64,000 nucleotides of DNA. Source: Mucilaginibacter terrae. Its GTDB lineage: Bacteria > Bacteroidota > Bacteroidia > Sphingobacteriales > Sphingobacteriaceae. A program made the translations under genes and the position numbers. Each line of letters begins with the position of its first letter. Positions within the stretch are counted from its first letter, which is position 1. Where the stretch lies: the NCBI RefSeq assembly GCF_031951985.1, contig NZ_JAVLVU010000001.1, positions 3,658,001 through 3,722,000 of the forward strand. Direction: 5' to 3'. Shown piece by piece: positions 1 through 8,632 of this stretch. The notes beneath the pieces are model-generated. The model was not told the origin of the DNA. It made no database searches and was given only the letters and a program-made list of their open reading frames with translations.

Positions 1-73
1 GAAACTTCACAAACCTGCGCACCACATGCGACCCAATAAAGCCGGCACCGCCGGTAATGATAATTTTTTTCAT
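1..73 (-). CDS. dTDP-glucose 4,6-dehydratase-like NAD(P) epimerase/dehydratase, 5' part only
   Basis: Only the first 24 codons are in the window; the gene runs off the left edge. The translation begins MKKIIITGGAGFIGSHVVRR, the Rossmann GxxGxxG nucleotide-binding start of extended short-chain dehydrogenases. The run ending SHVVRRFV resembles dTDP-glucose 4,6-dehydratase (RmlB) more than GalE, but this is too little to fix the substrate. The start lies 7 bases beyond the galE stop on the same strand, so the two are probably co-transcribed in a nucleotide-sugar operon. Confidence 0.6.
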   Translation of the reverse strand, partial: MKKIIITGGAGFIGSHVVRRFVKF

Positions 74-80
74 ATAAACC

Positions 81-1103
81 TTATAATGGTTTGTTGGCAA
101 TTGCTTTTTCCCACTCCCACGCCGATGCCATCATGGTATCAACATTCAGCTCGGCTTTCCATTTCAGCACTTCTGATGATTTGGTTACATCTCCCCAAAC
201 CTGCTCCACATCGCCCTCGCGGCGCGGACCAATGCTCCATGCAAATTTAACGCCGGTGGTGCGCTCAAAAGCATTTACTATTTCCAGTACCGAAGTGCCT
301 TTGCCGGTACCGATGTTAAATACATCATAACCTTTAAAGCCTTCATCTTCCATATATTTTAATGCGGCAACGTGTGCTTTAGCCAAGTCAACCACATGAA
401 TATAGTCGCGTATACAGCTACCATCAGGCGTATTGTAATCATCACCAAAAACGGTTACTTTTTCGCGTTTGCCAATGGCGGTTTGAGTAATAAACGGTAC
501 CAGGTTTTGTGGTACACCAATTGGCAACTCGCCAATTAAGGCCGACTCATGCGCACCAACAGGGTTAAAGTAGCGTAATGATACCACTTTATAGTTAGCG
601 CCCGAAGCGATCATGTCTTGCAGTATTTCTTCTGCAATTTGCTTGGTGTTACCATAAGGTGATTGCGCAGCTTTTACAGGTGCATCTTCGGTTACAGGCA
701 AATGATCGGGCTGACCATAAACGGTGCAGCTTGATGAGAACACAAAGTTTAAGGGCTTGCCATAGTACCCGTTTAACAGGTTAAGCAGTGAGTAAAAATT
801 GTTACGGTAGTATTTCAACGGATGAGCAACCGATTCGCCCACGGCCTTAAAGGCCGCAAAGTGAATAATGCCACTAACATCGGCAATTGAAGTTGCCAGG
901 TTTTTTACTGCAGCTTCATCACAAAGGTCTACCTGGTGAAATTGTGGTTTAAAACCCAGAATGGTAGTTAATTGATCTAAAATGCTGATGTGCGAGTTAG
1001 ACAGATCATCAATTATGACAGGTTCGTAACCAGCCTGCACCAGTTCAACAACCGTATGCGAGCCTATAAAACCCAATCCACCGGTTACCAATATTTTTTT
1101 CAT
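81..1103 (-). CDS. galE: UDP-glucose 4-epimerase
   Basis: This cytoplasmic enzyme interconverts UDP-glucose and UDP-galactose with bound NAD. The 340-residue length is normal for the family. Visible features are the Rossmann motif TGGLGFIGSH near residues 8-17, the catalytic serine region SSSCTVYG at 123-130, and the YxxxK pair Tyr150/Lys154. RYFNPVGAH follows, a conserved block of the substrate pocket. It lies just upstream of a second nucleotide-sugar enzyme on the same strand and probably feeds envelope polysaccharide synthesis. The related specificity UDP-GlcNAc 4-epimerase cannot be excluded from sequence alone. Confidence 0.93.
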   Translation of the reverse strand: MKKILVTGGLGFIGSHTVVELVQAGYEPVIIDDLSNSHISILDQLTTILGFKPQFHQVDLCDEAAVKNLATSIADVSGIIHFAAFKAVGESVAHPLKYYRNNFYSLLNLLNGYYGKPLNFVFSSSCTVYGQPDHLPVTEDAPVKAAQSPYGNTKQIAEEILQDMIASGANYKVVSLRYFNPVGAHESALIGELPIGVPQNLVPFITQTAIGKREKVTVFGDDYNTPDGSCIRDYIHVVDLAKAHVAALKYMEDEGFKGYDVFNIGTGKGTSVLEIVNAFERTTGVKFAWSIGPRREGDVEQVWGDVTKSSEVLKWKAELNVDTMMASAWEWEKAIANKPL

Positions 1104-1418
1104 AGAAATACTTTTCGCAATTATAATTATTATTTATTGTATTGAGAGAACTCCTTGTGTTCAATGATGTACTAAGGCAATGCTTAAAGCACTCGTAAGT
1201 AATCTTTAAAACCTCCTGGTGGTTTAACTCCACCTACCAGTTAAAATAGTTTTGGCTTTAGCCATGTCAAATAATTCTTACTCAGGATTATTAGGGCAGT
1301 TACCATTAAACCATGAACCATTACCAAAAAACTAAAGAGCATTTTAAGCATGTAATTAATTATGTTGCTGGTTAAATTGTTACTTTTACAGTCAACGAAT
1401 ATAATACTTATAACACGG

Positions 1419-2633
1419 ATGCTTATTATCTACAATATTAGCATTAAATTATATTATCTGCTTGCCATTATTGCATCTAACTTTAGTGCCAAAGCTAAAG
1501 CATGGGTAAACGGACGCCGCACCCAAAAGGTTACACCGCTACCTAAAAGTATATGGTTCCATTTTGCTTCGTTAGGTGAGTTTGAGCAAGGCAGGCCGGT
1601 TTTAGAGCAAGCCAAACTTAAGTACCCCGATCATAAAATAGTAATAACATTCTTTTCGCCATCGGGCTACGAGATACGTAAGAATACCGTTTTTGCCGAT
1701 ACAGTGTACTATTTGCCATTAGATAGCGCCAAGAATGCCCGGCAATTTATTGAAGCCATAAAGCCATCGATAGTTGTTTTTACCAAGTACGAGTATTGGT
1801 ACCATTATTTTAACGAGCTGCATAAACGGCAAATACCGCTTTACGTTATATCGGCCATATTTAGGCCTAATCAAATATTTTTTAAATGGTATGGTGGCCT
1901 TCACCGCAAAATTTTGAGCAAGGTTACCCGCTTTTTTGTGCAGGATGAGGCTTCAAAGGATCTGCTCAAAACCATAGGTGTTAACAACGTATTGATAAGC
2001 GGAGATACCCGTTTTGATCGGGTGTTTACGAATGCCAAATCTCCAAAGGCTTTGCCACTTATTGAAACTTTTATTGAAGATCAAAAGGTTTTTATAGCAG
2101 GTAGCACCTGGCCGCCTGATGAAGACCTGATCATTCCGCTGATTGAGCGCCACCCCGACTGGAAATTTATATTTGCCCCACACGAGATAGGGGAGGATAA
2201 AATATTACGGCTCACTAATGCTATTCCACAGAGTAAAATTATGCGTTTCTCGGAGTTTCCGCGCATGACTGATATTTCGGGTTACCAGGTTTTGGTCATC
2301 GATAATATCGGGATGCTTTCATCTCTTTATCAATACGGCAACATGGCTTACATTGGCGGTGGTTTTGGCGTTGGCATTCACAACACGCTCGAAGCTGCGG
2401 CGTTTGGTATCCCGGTAATATTTGGCCCCAACTACGAGCGATTTAAAGAAGCACGAGATTTAATCAGCCTGCGAGGCGGTTTCAGCATTAGCAATGCCGA
2501 AGAGCTAAAAAAGCTAACCGATAAGCTGGTGTTTGATAATGAGTTTCGCGAAGCTACCGGCCATATTTGCAGCGATTATGTTAACAAAAGCAAAGGTGCT
2601 ACCGAGCTAATTATGACTACGCTGTTGCGCTAA
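1419..2633 (+). CDS. waaA: 3-deoxy-D-manno-octulosonic acid transferase (Kdo transferase, GT30)
   Basis: This inner-membrane enzyme adds Kdo from CMP-Kdo to lipid A precursor. The start at 1419 gives MLIIYNISIKLYYLLAIIAS, the usual N-terminal membrane anchor. A longer frame opening at 1362 adds 19 residues that do not fit the family. GT30 features are WFHFASLGEFEQGRPVLE, containing the conserved glutamate, then SGDTRFDRV, AGSTWPPDE, and the C-terminal nucleotide-binding block GGGFGVGIHNTLEAAAFGIP. The length of 404 residues is typical. It is the only lipid A core gene in view. The neighbouring galE is on the other strand. Confidence 0.93.
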   Translation: MLIIYNISIKLYYLLAIIASNFSAKAKAWVNGRRTQKVTPLPKSIWFHFASLGEFEQGRPVLEQAKLKYPDHKIVITFFSPSGYEIRKNTVFADTVYYLPLDSAKNARQFIEAIKPSIVVFTKYEYWYHYFNELHKRQIPLYVISAIFRPNQIFFKWYGGLHRKILSKVTRFFVQDEASKDLLKTIGVNNVLISGDTRFDRVFTNAKSPKALPLIETFIEDQKVFIAGSTWPPDEDLIIPLIERHPDWKFIFAPHEIGEDKILRLTNAIPQSKIMRFSEFPRMTDISGYQVLVIDNIGMLSSLYQYGNMAYIGGGFGVGIHNTLEAAAFGIPVIFGPNYERFKEARDLISLRGGFSISNAEELKKLTDKLVFDNEFREATGHICSDYVNKSKGATELIMTTLLR

Positions 2634-2663
2634 ATATTTAATCTATACTTTGGGTAGATTATT

Positions 2664-2671
2664 TATATTTG
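2664..2671 (+). promoter_or_regulatory. Candidate Bacteroidota -7 box (TAnnTTTG)
   Basis: TATATTTG matches the Bacteroidota -7 consensus TAnnTTTG and lies 17 bases before the TTG start of the PAS-LuxR gene. A TTTG is present at 2649-2652, closer than the usual -33 spacing. This is a motif match only. Confidence 0.35.
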
Positions 2672-2688
2672 AGGTACAATAACCCCAC

Positions 2689-3369
2689 TTGTCATATTCT
2701 ACTTTGTCTACTGATACCTTTAACAAGCATATTGCCGAACTTGCCCGGCTGTCAAACACTCTTCCCGGGGTAGTAATTATTCATAAACTCGATGGCTCGG
2801 TGGTGTGGATGTCTGAACGTGGACTTGCCCTGCTGGGTATTACGCAAGAGGAAGCCACCCAACTTTCATCGGCCGAATACTACAACAAGTTTTTTAACGG
2901 AGAAGATGCCAAAGATTATGTGCCCAAGATATTAACTATGTTGGAGCATAATAATGATGATGAGTTTTGCACCTACTTTCAGCAGGTACGATATAAGGGG
3001 CAAGCAGATTATACCTGGCATATGAGCAGCGTTAAAATATGGATGCGCGATGCTGCAGGCGCACCACTTTACACCATTACTATGGCCTTCCCTGTAGAGG
3101 CTATGCACCACATGAAGGCCAAGGCCGAGCGCCTCTTGCAGGAAAATAATTTTTTGCGGCAGAATATTAATAAGTATGCATCATTAAGTCAGCGCGAACG
3201 CGACATACTGAAATATATGGCAGAAGGTAAAAGTTCGGGCGATACAGCAGCCGAGCTATTCATCTCATTCAATACAGTTGAAACACACCGTAAAAACATT
3301 AAAAGAAAGTTGGGCACCAACTCTTTTTACGAATTAAGCCAATATGCCCGCGCCTTTGACCTGATATAG
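2689..3369 (+). CDS. PAS-like sensor with C-terminal LuxR-type helix-turn-helix
   Basis: This is a probable one-component transcription factor of 226 residues. Residues about 10-135 look like a PAS fold, with VVIIHKLDGSVVWMSERGLALLGI as the typical opening and a YTWHMSSVKIWMRD strand later. Residues about 164-222 form a LuxR/GerE helix-turn-helix (LSQRERDILKYMAEGKSSG, then FISFNTVETHRKNIKRKL). The start is TTG. The first in-frame ATG lies near residue 30 and would cut into the PAS domain. No phosphoacceptor receiver domain is present, so the input is probably a small ligand. Targets are unknown; the neighbours (waaA and a sirtuin) do not suggest any. Confidence 0.8.
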   Translation: MSYSTLSTDTFNKHIAELARLSNTLPGVVIIHKLDGSVVWMSERGLALLGITQEEATQLSSAEYYNKFFNGEDAKDYVPKILTMLEHNNDDEFCTYFQQVRYKGQADYTWHMSSVKIWMRDAAGAPLYTITMAFPVEAMHHMKAKAERLLQENNFLRQNINKYASLSQRERDILKYMAEGKSSGDTAAELFISFNTVETHRKNIKRKLGTNSFYELSQYARAFDLI

Positions 3370-3374
3370 TGTTT

Positions 3375-4061
3375 TTAATCTGCCAGCAGTTTTGCTACCA
3401 CTTGCGGCACACCTATAGTTGCCTTCGCTTCAATTTTATGCACCAAAGCACTCTCGCGTACTTTCGGTATGTTAGGGTCTATGATGTATTTGGGAGAGTA
3501 ATTGGGTACATAATTAATGAGCCCGGCTGCCGGGTATACTGCCAGTGAAGTACCGATCAGCATAAAAATATCAGCCTCTGAACATAGCTTTGCTGCAGTT
3601 TCTATCATGGGCACGTCCTCGCCAAACCAAACCACATGCGGGCGAAGCTGTGACCCCAATTCGCACAACTGACCAAATTTAAGTTCCCAGCCATCAATGG
3701 GGTAGGTTAAGGTTGGATCAATATCTGATTGCGACCGTATAATTACACCATGTAAGTGTTCCACCTTGCCTGATCCCGCCCGCTCGTGTAAATCATCAAT
3801 GTTTTGGGTAATAATGGTTACATCGTACTTGTTTTCCAACTCAACCAGCGCATGATGGGCTGCATTAGGCTGGGCTTCCAAAACCGACTTTCGGCGCATG
3901 TTGTAAAACTCCTGTACCAACGCCGGATTTTTTCGCCAACCTTGCGGTGTAGCTACCTCTTCAATATCGTAACCTTCCCACAATCCATCACTGTCGCGAA
4001 AAGTTTTTAAGCCGCTCTCGGCACTGATGCCGGCCCCGGTTAGGATGATAAGTTTTTTCAT
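3375..4061 (-). CDS. cobB: NAD-dependent protein deacylase, sirtuin class III
   Basis: This enzyme removes acyl groups from lysines using NAD. The start at 4061 gives MKKLIILTGAGISAESG; a longer frame opening at 4100 adds 13 unrelated residues and overlaps the upstream terminator. Motifs are GAGISAESG, TQNIDDLHERAG, the catalytic EHLHG histidine, and GTSLAVYPAAGL near the C terminus. FYNMRRKS carries the Tyr and Arg that class III sirtuins use to bind succinyl or malonyl lysine. The CxxC zinc pairs usually found between HLHG and VVWFGE are absent. I recall the same loss in other Bacteroidota sirtuins, but that is from memory. Confidence 0.9.
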   Translation of the reverse strand: MKKLIILTGAGISAESGLKTFRDSDGLWEGYDIEEVATPQGWRKNPALVQEFYNMRRKSVLEAQPNAAHHALVELENKYDVTIITQNIDDLHERAGSGKVEHLHGVIIRSQSDIDPTLTYPIDGWELKFGQLCELGSQLRPHVVWFGEDVPMIETAAKLCSEADIFMLIGTSLAVYPAAGLINYVPNYSPKYIIDPNIPKVRESALVHKIEAKATIGVPQVVAKLLAD

Positions 4062-4074
4062 AGATAGGCTCAAA

Positions 4075-4107
4075 ATAAAAAAAGCCCCTGCATAATGCAA
4101 GGGCTTT
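4075..4107 (-). terminator. Rho-independent terminator
   Basis: A stem of AAAGCCC and GGGCTTT arms extends inward through CTGCAT/ATGCAA with one mismatch. On the minus strand it is followed by a run of seven T. It lies 134 bases past the stop of the EEP hydrolase gene and just before the sirtuin start, so it probably separates the two transcripts. Confidence 0.75.
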
Positions 4108-4240
4108 GAGTGATAAGGCTTAAGAAATACTTTTAATAAGGATTTATAAGCGGAATTTTAAAACTATTTAAATAGCGCAATATGCCATTAAACTCTCGGC
4201 TAATCAATCACCGGAAATGGGTATTTTGCTATTAATTGGC

Positions 4241-5287
4241 TTAAATCTTAGCTTTCTTTTCCTGTGCTTCCTCAATCTCATCGGCGTCGGGCCTTAACGG
4301 CTCCTGCTCCTTTACGGCCTCGGGTTCAAATTGCATATTTAGGTAAATAGGAAAATGGTCGGACCCGAAATTGTTAAGGCGCTTTATTTGTTTGAGTTTG
4401 AAATGCCTTGATGTGAAGGCATGATCTAACGGAAAGCGCATAAAAGGATGATGCGCATTAAATGAATTAAAAAATCCTCTTCCCCTGCGTGGGTCAAGCA
4501 GTCCGCTCATTTTTAAAAACAGTTCTGTTGTATGGCTCCAGGCCACATCATTAAGGTCGCCTGCTACTATTACGGGCAGGTTGCATGCCTTGGCTAAATC
4601 GGCGACCAGCAATAATTCTTTATCGCGTTCGGTTGAGCGTACGTTTTCGCCGGGCACGGGAGGGGTGGGGTGCACGGCATACAATTGCACCGGCTGCCCG
4701 CAAGGCAATATAACGCGGGTATGTATGGATGGAATGTCCTTTTCCACAAGATACTTTACCGAGGTGTCTTCAAGCTTTAATTTTGAATAAAGCAAAAGTC
4801 CATAAGTGTTTTCTAACGGCACCCGCACATGATAGGTGTAGTTCTCTTCCAGTTTGCGGGTTTGCTCATCCCAGTTTTTATTGGTTTCCAGGAGGATTAC
4901 TACATCAGGGTCGGCTTTTGCTATTTCGGCAAGGCATCCTTCGTAGTTGTCGTTATCTTCTAACACATTGGTTATCATAAGGCTAATACTTTGCCCCGGC
5001 CTACTTTTACTAACGGCCAATACCTGCTTTTTACCAAAGGGGGTAAACGGCCATATAAGCGTGGTAAGAAAAATGGTGTTAACAGATAATGCAACGAGGA
5101 ATACCAGATCAATAATACTATCTCTTTGGTAAAATATTATCCATAAACCGATGCCTGTTATGTTCAGCACCAGCTTTTGTAATCGCGGATAATCAAATAC
5201 CCGGAATATCCAGTAATCATGCCTCACGAGAGGCAACAGCGTGAAAACAAATAACAGCGACGAGTAAATGATGTTAAATATATGCAA
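4241..5287 (-). CDS. Membrane-anchored endonuclease/exonuclease/phosphatase (EEP) family protein
   Basis: The protein has 348 residues. Three hydrophobic segments at about 4-22, 37-54 and 59-80 anchor it in the membrane; the rest is an EEP metallohydrolase domain. Likely catalytic positions are Glu134 (LLETNKNW), His206 (YAVHPTPP), Asp244/Asn246 (GDLNDVAW) and Asp310/His311 (GSDHFPIY). These match the DNase I/sphingomyelinase fold. The substrate cannot be told from sequence; it could be nucleic acid or a phosphodiester lipid. The C-terminal 30 residues are very charged. The gene is monocistronic, with its own terminator downstream. Confidence 0.85.
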   Translation of the reverse strand: MHIFNIIYSSLLFVFTLLPLVRHDYWIFRVFDYPRLQKLVLNITGIGLWIIFYQRDSIIDLVFLVALSVNTIFLTTLIWPFTPFGKKQVLAVSKSRPGQSISLMITNVLEDNDNYEGCLAEIAKADPDVVILLETNKNWDEQTRKLEENYTYHVRVPLENTYGLLLYSKLKLEDTSVKYLVEKDIPSIHTRVILPCGQPVQLYAVHPTPPVPGENVRSTERDKELLLVADLAKACNLPVIVAGDLNDVAWSHTTELFLKMSGLLDPRRGRGFFNSFNAHHPFMRFPLDHAFTSRHFKLKQIKRLNNFGSDHFPIYLNMQFEPEAVKEQEPLRPDADEIEEAQEKKAKI

Positions 5288-5360
5288 GGCGTAAACAGCT
5301 AATAGTAATTGTTAGTGCAGCTAATTAATGCACAACTGCAGGTTTTGTTTTGCCATAAAT

Positions 5361-5394
5361 AAAAAGCGGGCAATATCACTAAGATAGCCCGCTT
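5361..5394 (-). terminator. Rho-independent terminator of the M28 peptidase gene
   Basis: Perfect 8-base arms AAGCGGGC (5364-5371) and GCCCGCTT (5387-5394) enclose a 15-base loop. On the minus strand a T run follows. It starts 22 bases past the stop codon. Confidence 0.85.
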
Positions 5395-5416
5395 GAAAGT
5401 CATAATAAAATTAAAA

Positions 5417-6988
5417 TTAGTTGGTACCTGCTTTAGGTGCTTCTTTACGGGGAAGCATTTCGGCACGTTGCGAGGTGTGGTATACAAATGATGCAACAAT
5501 GGTGGCTGCCTGTTTTAAATCATCTTCAACCAAACGGTCGTAAGTGTCCTGGTTACTGTGGTGGGTACGGGTATTGTAGTCCATACCATCCTGAATAAAC
5601 TGGAAGCCTGGGATGTTAACTGCATCGAAAGATTGGTGGTCGGTACCGCCGGTATTGCCAATGGTAACGGTGGTAGCACCTAAATCTTTAAAAGGTTCTA
5701 ACCAGCTTTGAAAAATAGGACCAACACCCGCATTACCTTGCTGGTAAACACCGCGAATTTTACCGGTACCGTTATCTAAGTTGTAATAGGCCGATACTTT
5801 GGCTTGCTCGGCTTTTAATGAATCTTTTTTGCCAAAGTGGGCAGCCACATAACCACGCGAGCCAAACAGGCCCTGCTCTTCAGAACTCCACAAAGCAATT
5901 CGGATGGTACGTTTTGGTTTAAAGCCAATGGTTTTCAGGATGCGCATTGCCTCCATCATTACGGCGCTGCCTGCGGCGTTATCGGTGGCACCGGTACCGG
6001 CATGCCACGAGTCAAAGTGACCACCCAGCATTACCACCTGGTCTTTCAGTTTTTTATCGGTGCCGGCAATTTCAGCCACTACGTTATAACCTTGCAGGTC
6101 ATCATTGTAAAACTGGGTTTGTACATCGGCTTCCATGCTAACTTTTTGACCGGCACGCAACAGGCGCACAATGCGTAAAAAGTCTTCGCCACTGGTCTCT
6201 AATTCAGGGAGGGCTGCTTTCGCAGTATCAGCGTATGATGCGCCGTTAGTGGTAAACACTGTACCATCGGTACCACGGCCCTGGCTCAATATTAAGGCTA
6301 CGTTTTCTTGCTGAAAGAATGCACTAATGGCACCACGCATAGCCGCAGCTTTTGCACGGGCAGCCATAAACGTAGCCATTTGCGGGTTACCGCCACCGCG
6401 CTGACCGCCGCGGGCGCCGCCAGCAGGTTGAGGCGTAGCAGCAGCCATTTTTGCTAATTCTTCATCCGTATAGCGCGACAAGTCGGGGTTTTTGCTGCGT
6501 ACTAATGCAGGGGCATTATTATCAATAATTACAATTTTACCAGCTAACTGGCCTTTATATTTTTGCAGGTCGGTTACGGTATCAACTTTTAGCAGGGTAA
6601 CATCACCTTTGATGGCACCTTTGGTACTGCTGGTCCAGGCTTTAGGAATGGCAATAATGGCGTGATAGTAAGGAACGGTAATAGCCGCATAGTTTTTGTT
6701 TACCTGCCAGCCTTTACCAAATTTACCCCACGGCTCTAATTTAGCATTTACCAGTCCGTAGCTTTTTAACTCGTTGGCAGCCCAGTTTTGAGCTTTTTTT
6801 AAACCCGGAGATCCTGACAAACGCGGACCCGCCACATCAGTTAAATAAAAGGCAGTTTTCATTACTTGCGAATGATTCAGGCCTTCTTCGCGTATTTTTT
6901 TTACCGCTTCGGCATCAATAACTTCCTGCGCTAATGCAGAAAAGCCCATCCCAGCGGTTAAAAGTGAAAGGAGTAGAGTTTTTTTCAT
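5417..6988 (-). CDS. Exported M28-family zinc aminopeptidase/carboxypeptidase
   Basis: The 523-residue protein has a signal peptide (about 1-20, ending SALAQ). A PA-like insert at about 100-290 contains a glycine-rich stretch (PAGGARGGQRGGG near 189-200). The co-catalytic M28 zinc domain follows. Expected ligands are visible: His324 (GGHFDSWHAG), Asp336 (ATDNAAG), the Glu370/Glu371 pair (SSEEQGL), Asp405 (NLDNGTG) and His477 (HSNQDTYD). It should cleave peptides in the periplasm or outside the cell. It stands alone with its own terminator. The exact substrate preference is unknown. Confidence 0.9.
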   Translation of the reverse strand: MKKTLLLSLLTAGMGFSALAQEVIDAEAVKKIREEGLNHSQVMKTAFYLTDVAGPRLSGSPGLKKAQNWAANELKSYGLVNAKLEPWGKFGKGWQVNKNYAAITVPYYHAIIAIPKAWTSSTKGAIKGDVTLLKVDTVTDLQKYKGQLAGKIVIIDNNAPALVRSKNPDLSRYTDEELAKMAAATPQPAGGARGGQRGGGNPQMATFMAARAKAAAMRGAISAFFQQENVALILSQGRGTDGTVFTTNGASYADTAKAALPELETSGEDFLRIVRLLRAGQKVSMEADVQTQFYNDDLQGYNVVAEIAGTDKKLKDQVVMLGGHFDSWHAGTGATDNAAGSAVMMEAMRILKTIGFKPKRTIRIALWSSEEQGLFGSRGYVAAHFGKKDSLKAEQAKVSAYYNLDNGTGKIRGVYQQGNAGVGPIFQSWLEPFKDLGATTVTIGNTGGTDHQSFDAVNIPGFQFIQDGMDYNTRTHHSNQDTYDRLVEDDLKQAATIVASFVYHTSQRAEMLPRKEAPKAGTN

Positions 6989-7017
6989 GTTTGCGTTAAT
7001 TAGTTGAGAGTTTCTTT

Positions 7018-7025
7018 CAAAACTA
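7018..7025 (-). promoter_or_regulatory. Candidate -7 box for the M28 peptidase gene
   Basis: Read on the minus strand this is TAGTTTTG, a match to TAnnTTTG, 29 bases before the ATG at 6988. No clear -33 element was found at the usual distance. Confidence 0.3.
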
Positions 7026-7232
7026 TCGATTTATAAAACCAAATTTTATTCTGATAGCTAAAATCTTCGTTACAATTGTAAGTTATTAGTGCTTATTTTA
7101 ATACCAAGCAAGCATAAAGCTAACTAAATAGCTATAGGCCCGGTTATTTCTTCTGGAAACCGCGAGATTTAACATGGATATTTGCGTTTGCCCAATTACT
7201 TGCTTAACTTGCTGATCACCAATTTGTCGATC

Positions 7233-7613
7233 ATGGAAAACCTGAACATTCCTGCCGGTTACCAGCGTATTATGCCGTACCTTATTGTAAAAGATGCCGC
7301 TGCGTTTTTTACGTTCATGCAAACCGTTTTTGGTGCCACCGAAAAAATGAAGGTGATGCGCGATGAGCATACTTACATGCACGCCGAAATGCAGATTGGT
7401 GATGCCACCATCATGTTTACTGATGCCACAGAGCAATTTCCTGCACAAAACGCCGGATTGTTTATTTACGTTGCCGATTGTGACGGCACCTACAAAAAAG
7501 CCACGGATAACGGAGCCAGTACCATTATGCCACCCGCTAATCAGGATTACGGCCGTAGCTGTGGTGTGTTGGATGCCTTTGGTAATACGTGGTGGATTAC
7601 GCAGGCCGTATGA
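7233..7613 (+). CDS. VOC (glyoxalase/PhnB-like) family protein
   Basis: This small 126-residue protein has the paired beta-alpha-beta-beta-beta units of the vicinal oxygen chelate fold: ITPYLIV-type opening (RIMPYLIVKDAAAFFTFMQ), a metal-site His region (MHAEMQIGDATIMFTD), and a second unit ending DAFGNTWWITQ. The ATG at 7233 begins MENLNIPAGYQ and fits the family. A longer frame from 7182 adds an unlikely extension. The stop overlaps the next gene's start (ATGA), so they are translationally coupled. The substrate is unknown. Confidence 0.85.
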   Translation: MENLNIPAGYQRIMPYLIVKDAAAFFTFMQTVFGATEKMKVMRDEHTYMHAEMQIGDATIMFTDATEQFPAQNAGLFIYVADCDGTYKKATDNGASTIMPPANQDYGRSCGVLDAFGNTWWITQAV

Positions 7614-8131
7614 TTAAGAAGAGTTATGTTTTAGCCGAATTATTATGGGTGGTTGCTGTTTTGCTTTTCTGTTGGGGATTTGCCATATGGCTAACACCAG
7701 CTACAGGCTTGTTTAATTTAGATATTGAGGTAACTGTTTACACTATTCCGTTTATTGTTAAGGGCTTTGGATTAATTGTTTTTCCGTTTATGTTACTGGG
7801 GATAGTTATATATTATGTGAAGGAAAGCTTTTATAGTTACCGACGGTTTTTACCCAATACCATATTGCTTTGCTTTAATTTTTTGCTGTTGCTACTGATT
7901 ATAAGTGTGCCACTGTTAATCTCTTATTTCTTTAATTTCAAAGAGCAAGGTATCACCATTTATCCGCCTTTATCGGCATTGCCCAAGGCTAACAGTGCTG
8001 AAATGTTGCTTGTAAATTTGGCTAAGGCAGGATATATATTATATGGTATTTTGATAGGCCTAATGATAAGTCTTGTAATATCGGCATTGTTAACAAGGAG
8101 AGCATGGAGCTACCTGCCTTTGCACCAATGA
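7610..8131 (+). CDS. Hypothetical four-helix membrane protein
   Basis: The 173-residue protein has four clear hydrophobic helices, roughly residues 8-30, 42-68, 80-108 and 140-162, and no recognisable domain. The ATG at 7610 overlaps the TGA of the VOC gene, which suggests a two-gene operon. I do not recognise the family. Nothing in the sequence indicates enzymatic residues; it may be a structural or stress-related membrane protein, but that is a guess. Confidence 0.6.
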   Translation: MIKKSYVLAELLWVVAVLLFCWGFAIWLTPATGLFNLDIEVTVYTIPFIVKGFGLIVFPFMLLGIVIYYVKESFYSYRRFLPNTILLCFNFLLLLLIISVPLLISYFFNFKEQGITIYPPLSALPKANSAEMLLVNLAKAGYILYGILIGLMISLVISALLTRRAWSYLPLHQ

Positions 8132-8203
8132 TAACGTGGGTAAATTGAGGCTCAAGTATTCCGCGTTTGCTCCATTATCATAGTCACGTATTCCTGAAAC
8201 CAC

Positions 8204-8413
8204 CTACCGCATAAACCAATGCATAAAACCGCAACTGCTGCATACAAAGCACATGGCGGTACTATCTGTCCACTCTAAATTAAAAAAGGTGCGGGTGGGT
8301 GAGTGCAGTTGTTCTCGGCGGGTATAAAAGGTTTCGTTTTCGCAAAAAGTGCAAATCAGTTGCTTATTATCTATTTGATAAGGTTTTGCTTCTTCGGCGC
8401 TAAATAAGCCCAT
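8204..8413 (-). CDS. Small zinc-ribbon protein
   Basis: The 69-residue protein has two cysteine pairs, CTFC near residue 21 and CFVCSSCG near 55, spaced as in a zinc ribbon. The middle part (YTRREQLHSPTRTFFNLEWTD) is polar. I recall similar short proteins annotated as hypothetical in Bacteroidota. The function is unknown; nucleic acid or protein binding is plausible. It is a single gene between two plus-strand genes. Confidence 0.65.
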   Translation of the reverse strand: MGLFSAEEAKPYQIDNKQLICTFCENETFYTRREQLHSPTRTFFNLEWTDSTAMCFVCSSCGFMHWFMR

Positions 8414-8486
8414 ATATTAAGTGGTTTAGTGTTTAGTAAATATAGTAAACCAATGCCACATCGTCACAACCTTATAACAAACAACT

Positions 8487-8494
8487 TAGCTTTG
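8487..8494 (+). promoter_or_regulatory. Candidate -7 box upstream of bshA
   Basis: TAGCTTTG matches TAnnTTTG about 140 bases upstream of the chosen bshA start. If used, it would leave a long leader. Motif match only. Confidence 0.25.
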
Positions 8495-8632
8495 TAAAGT
8501 TTACATATACATAACACATTTGCCGCTAAATGCTGTTAAACTTGCAGCCATGAAACCACGCTGTGCATTTCCTGCTTTATGTATGAGAGAAGCCATCGTG
8601 TGTTCATCTCAACTCTTAATCATACCATTTTC

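Noticed and set aside
5837..6178. 113-codon plus-strand frame inside the M28 peptidase gene
   Set aside because: It is antisense to strongly conserved catalytic sequence and is a shadow of that gene.
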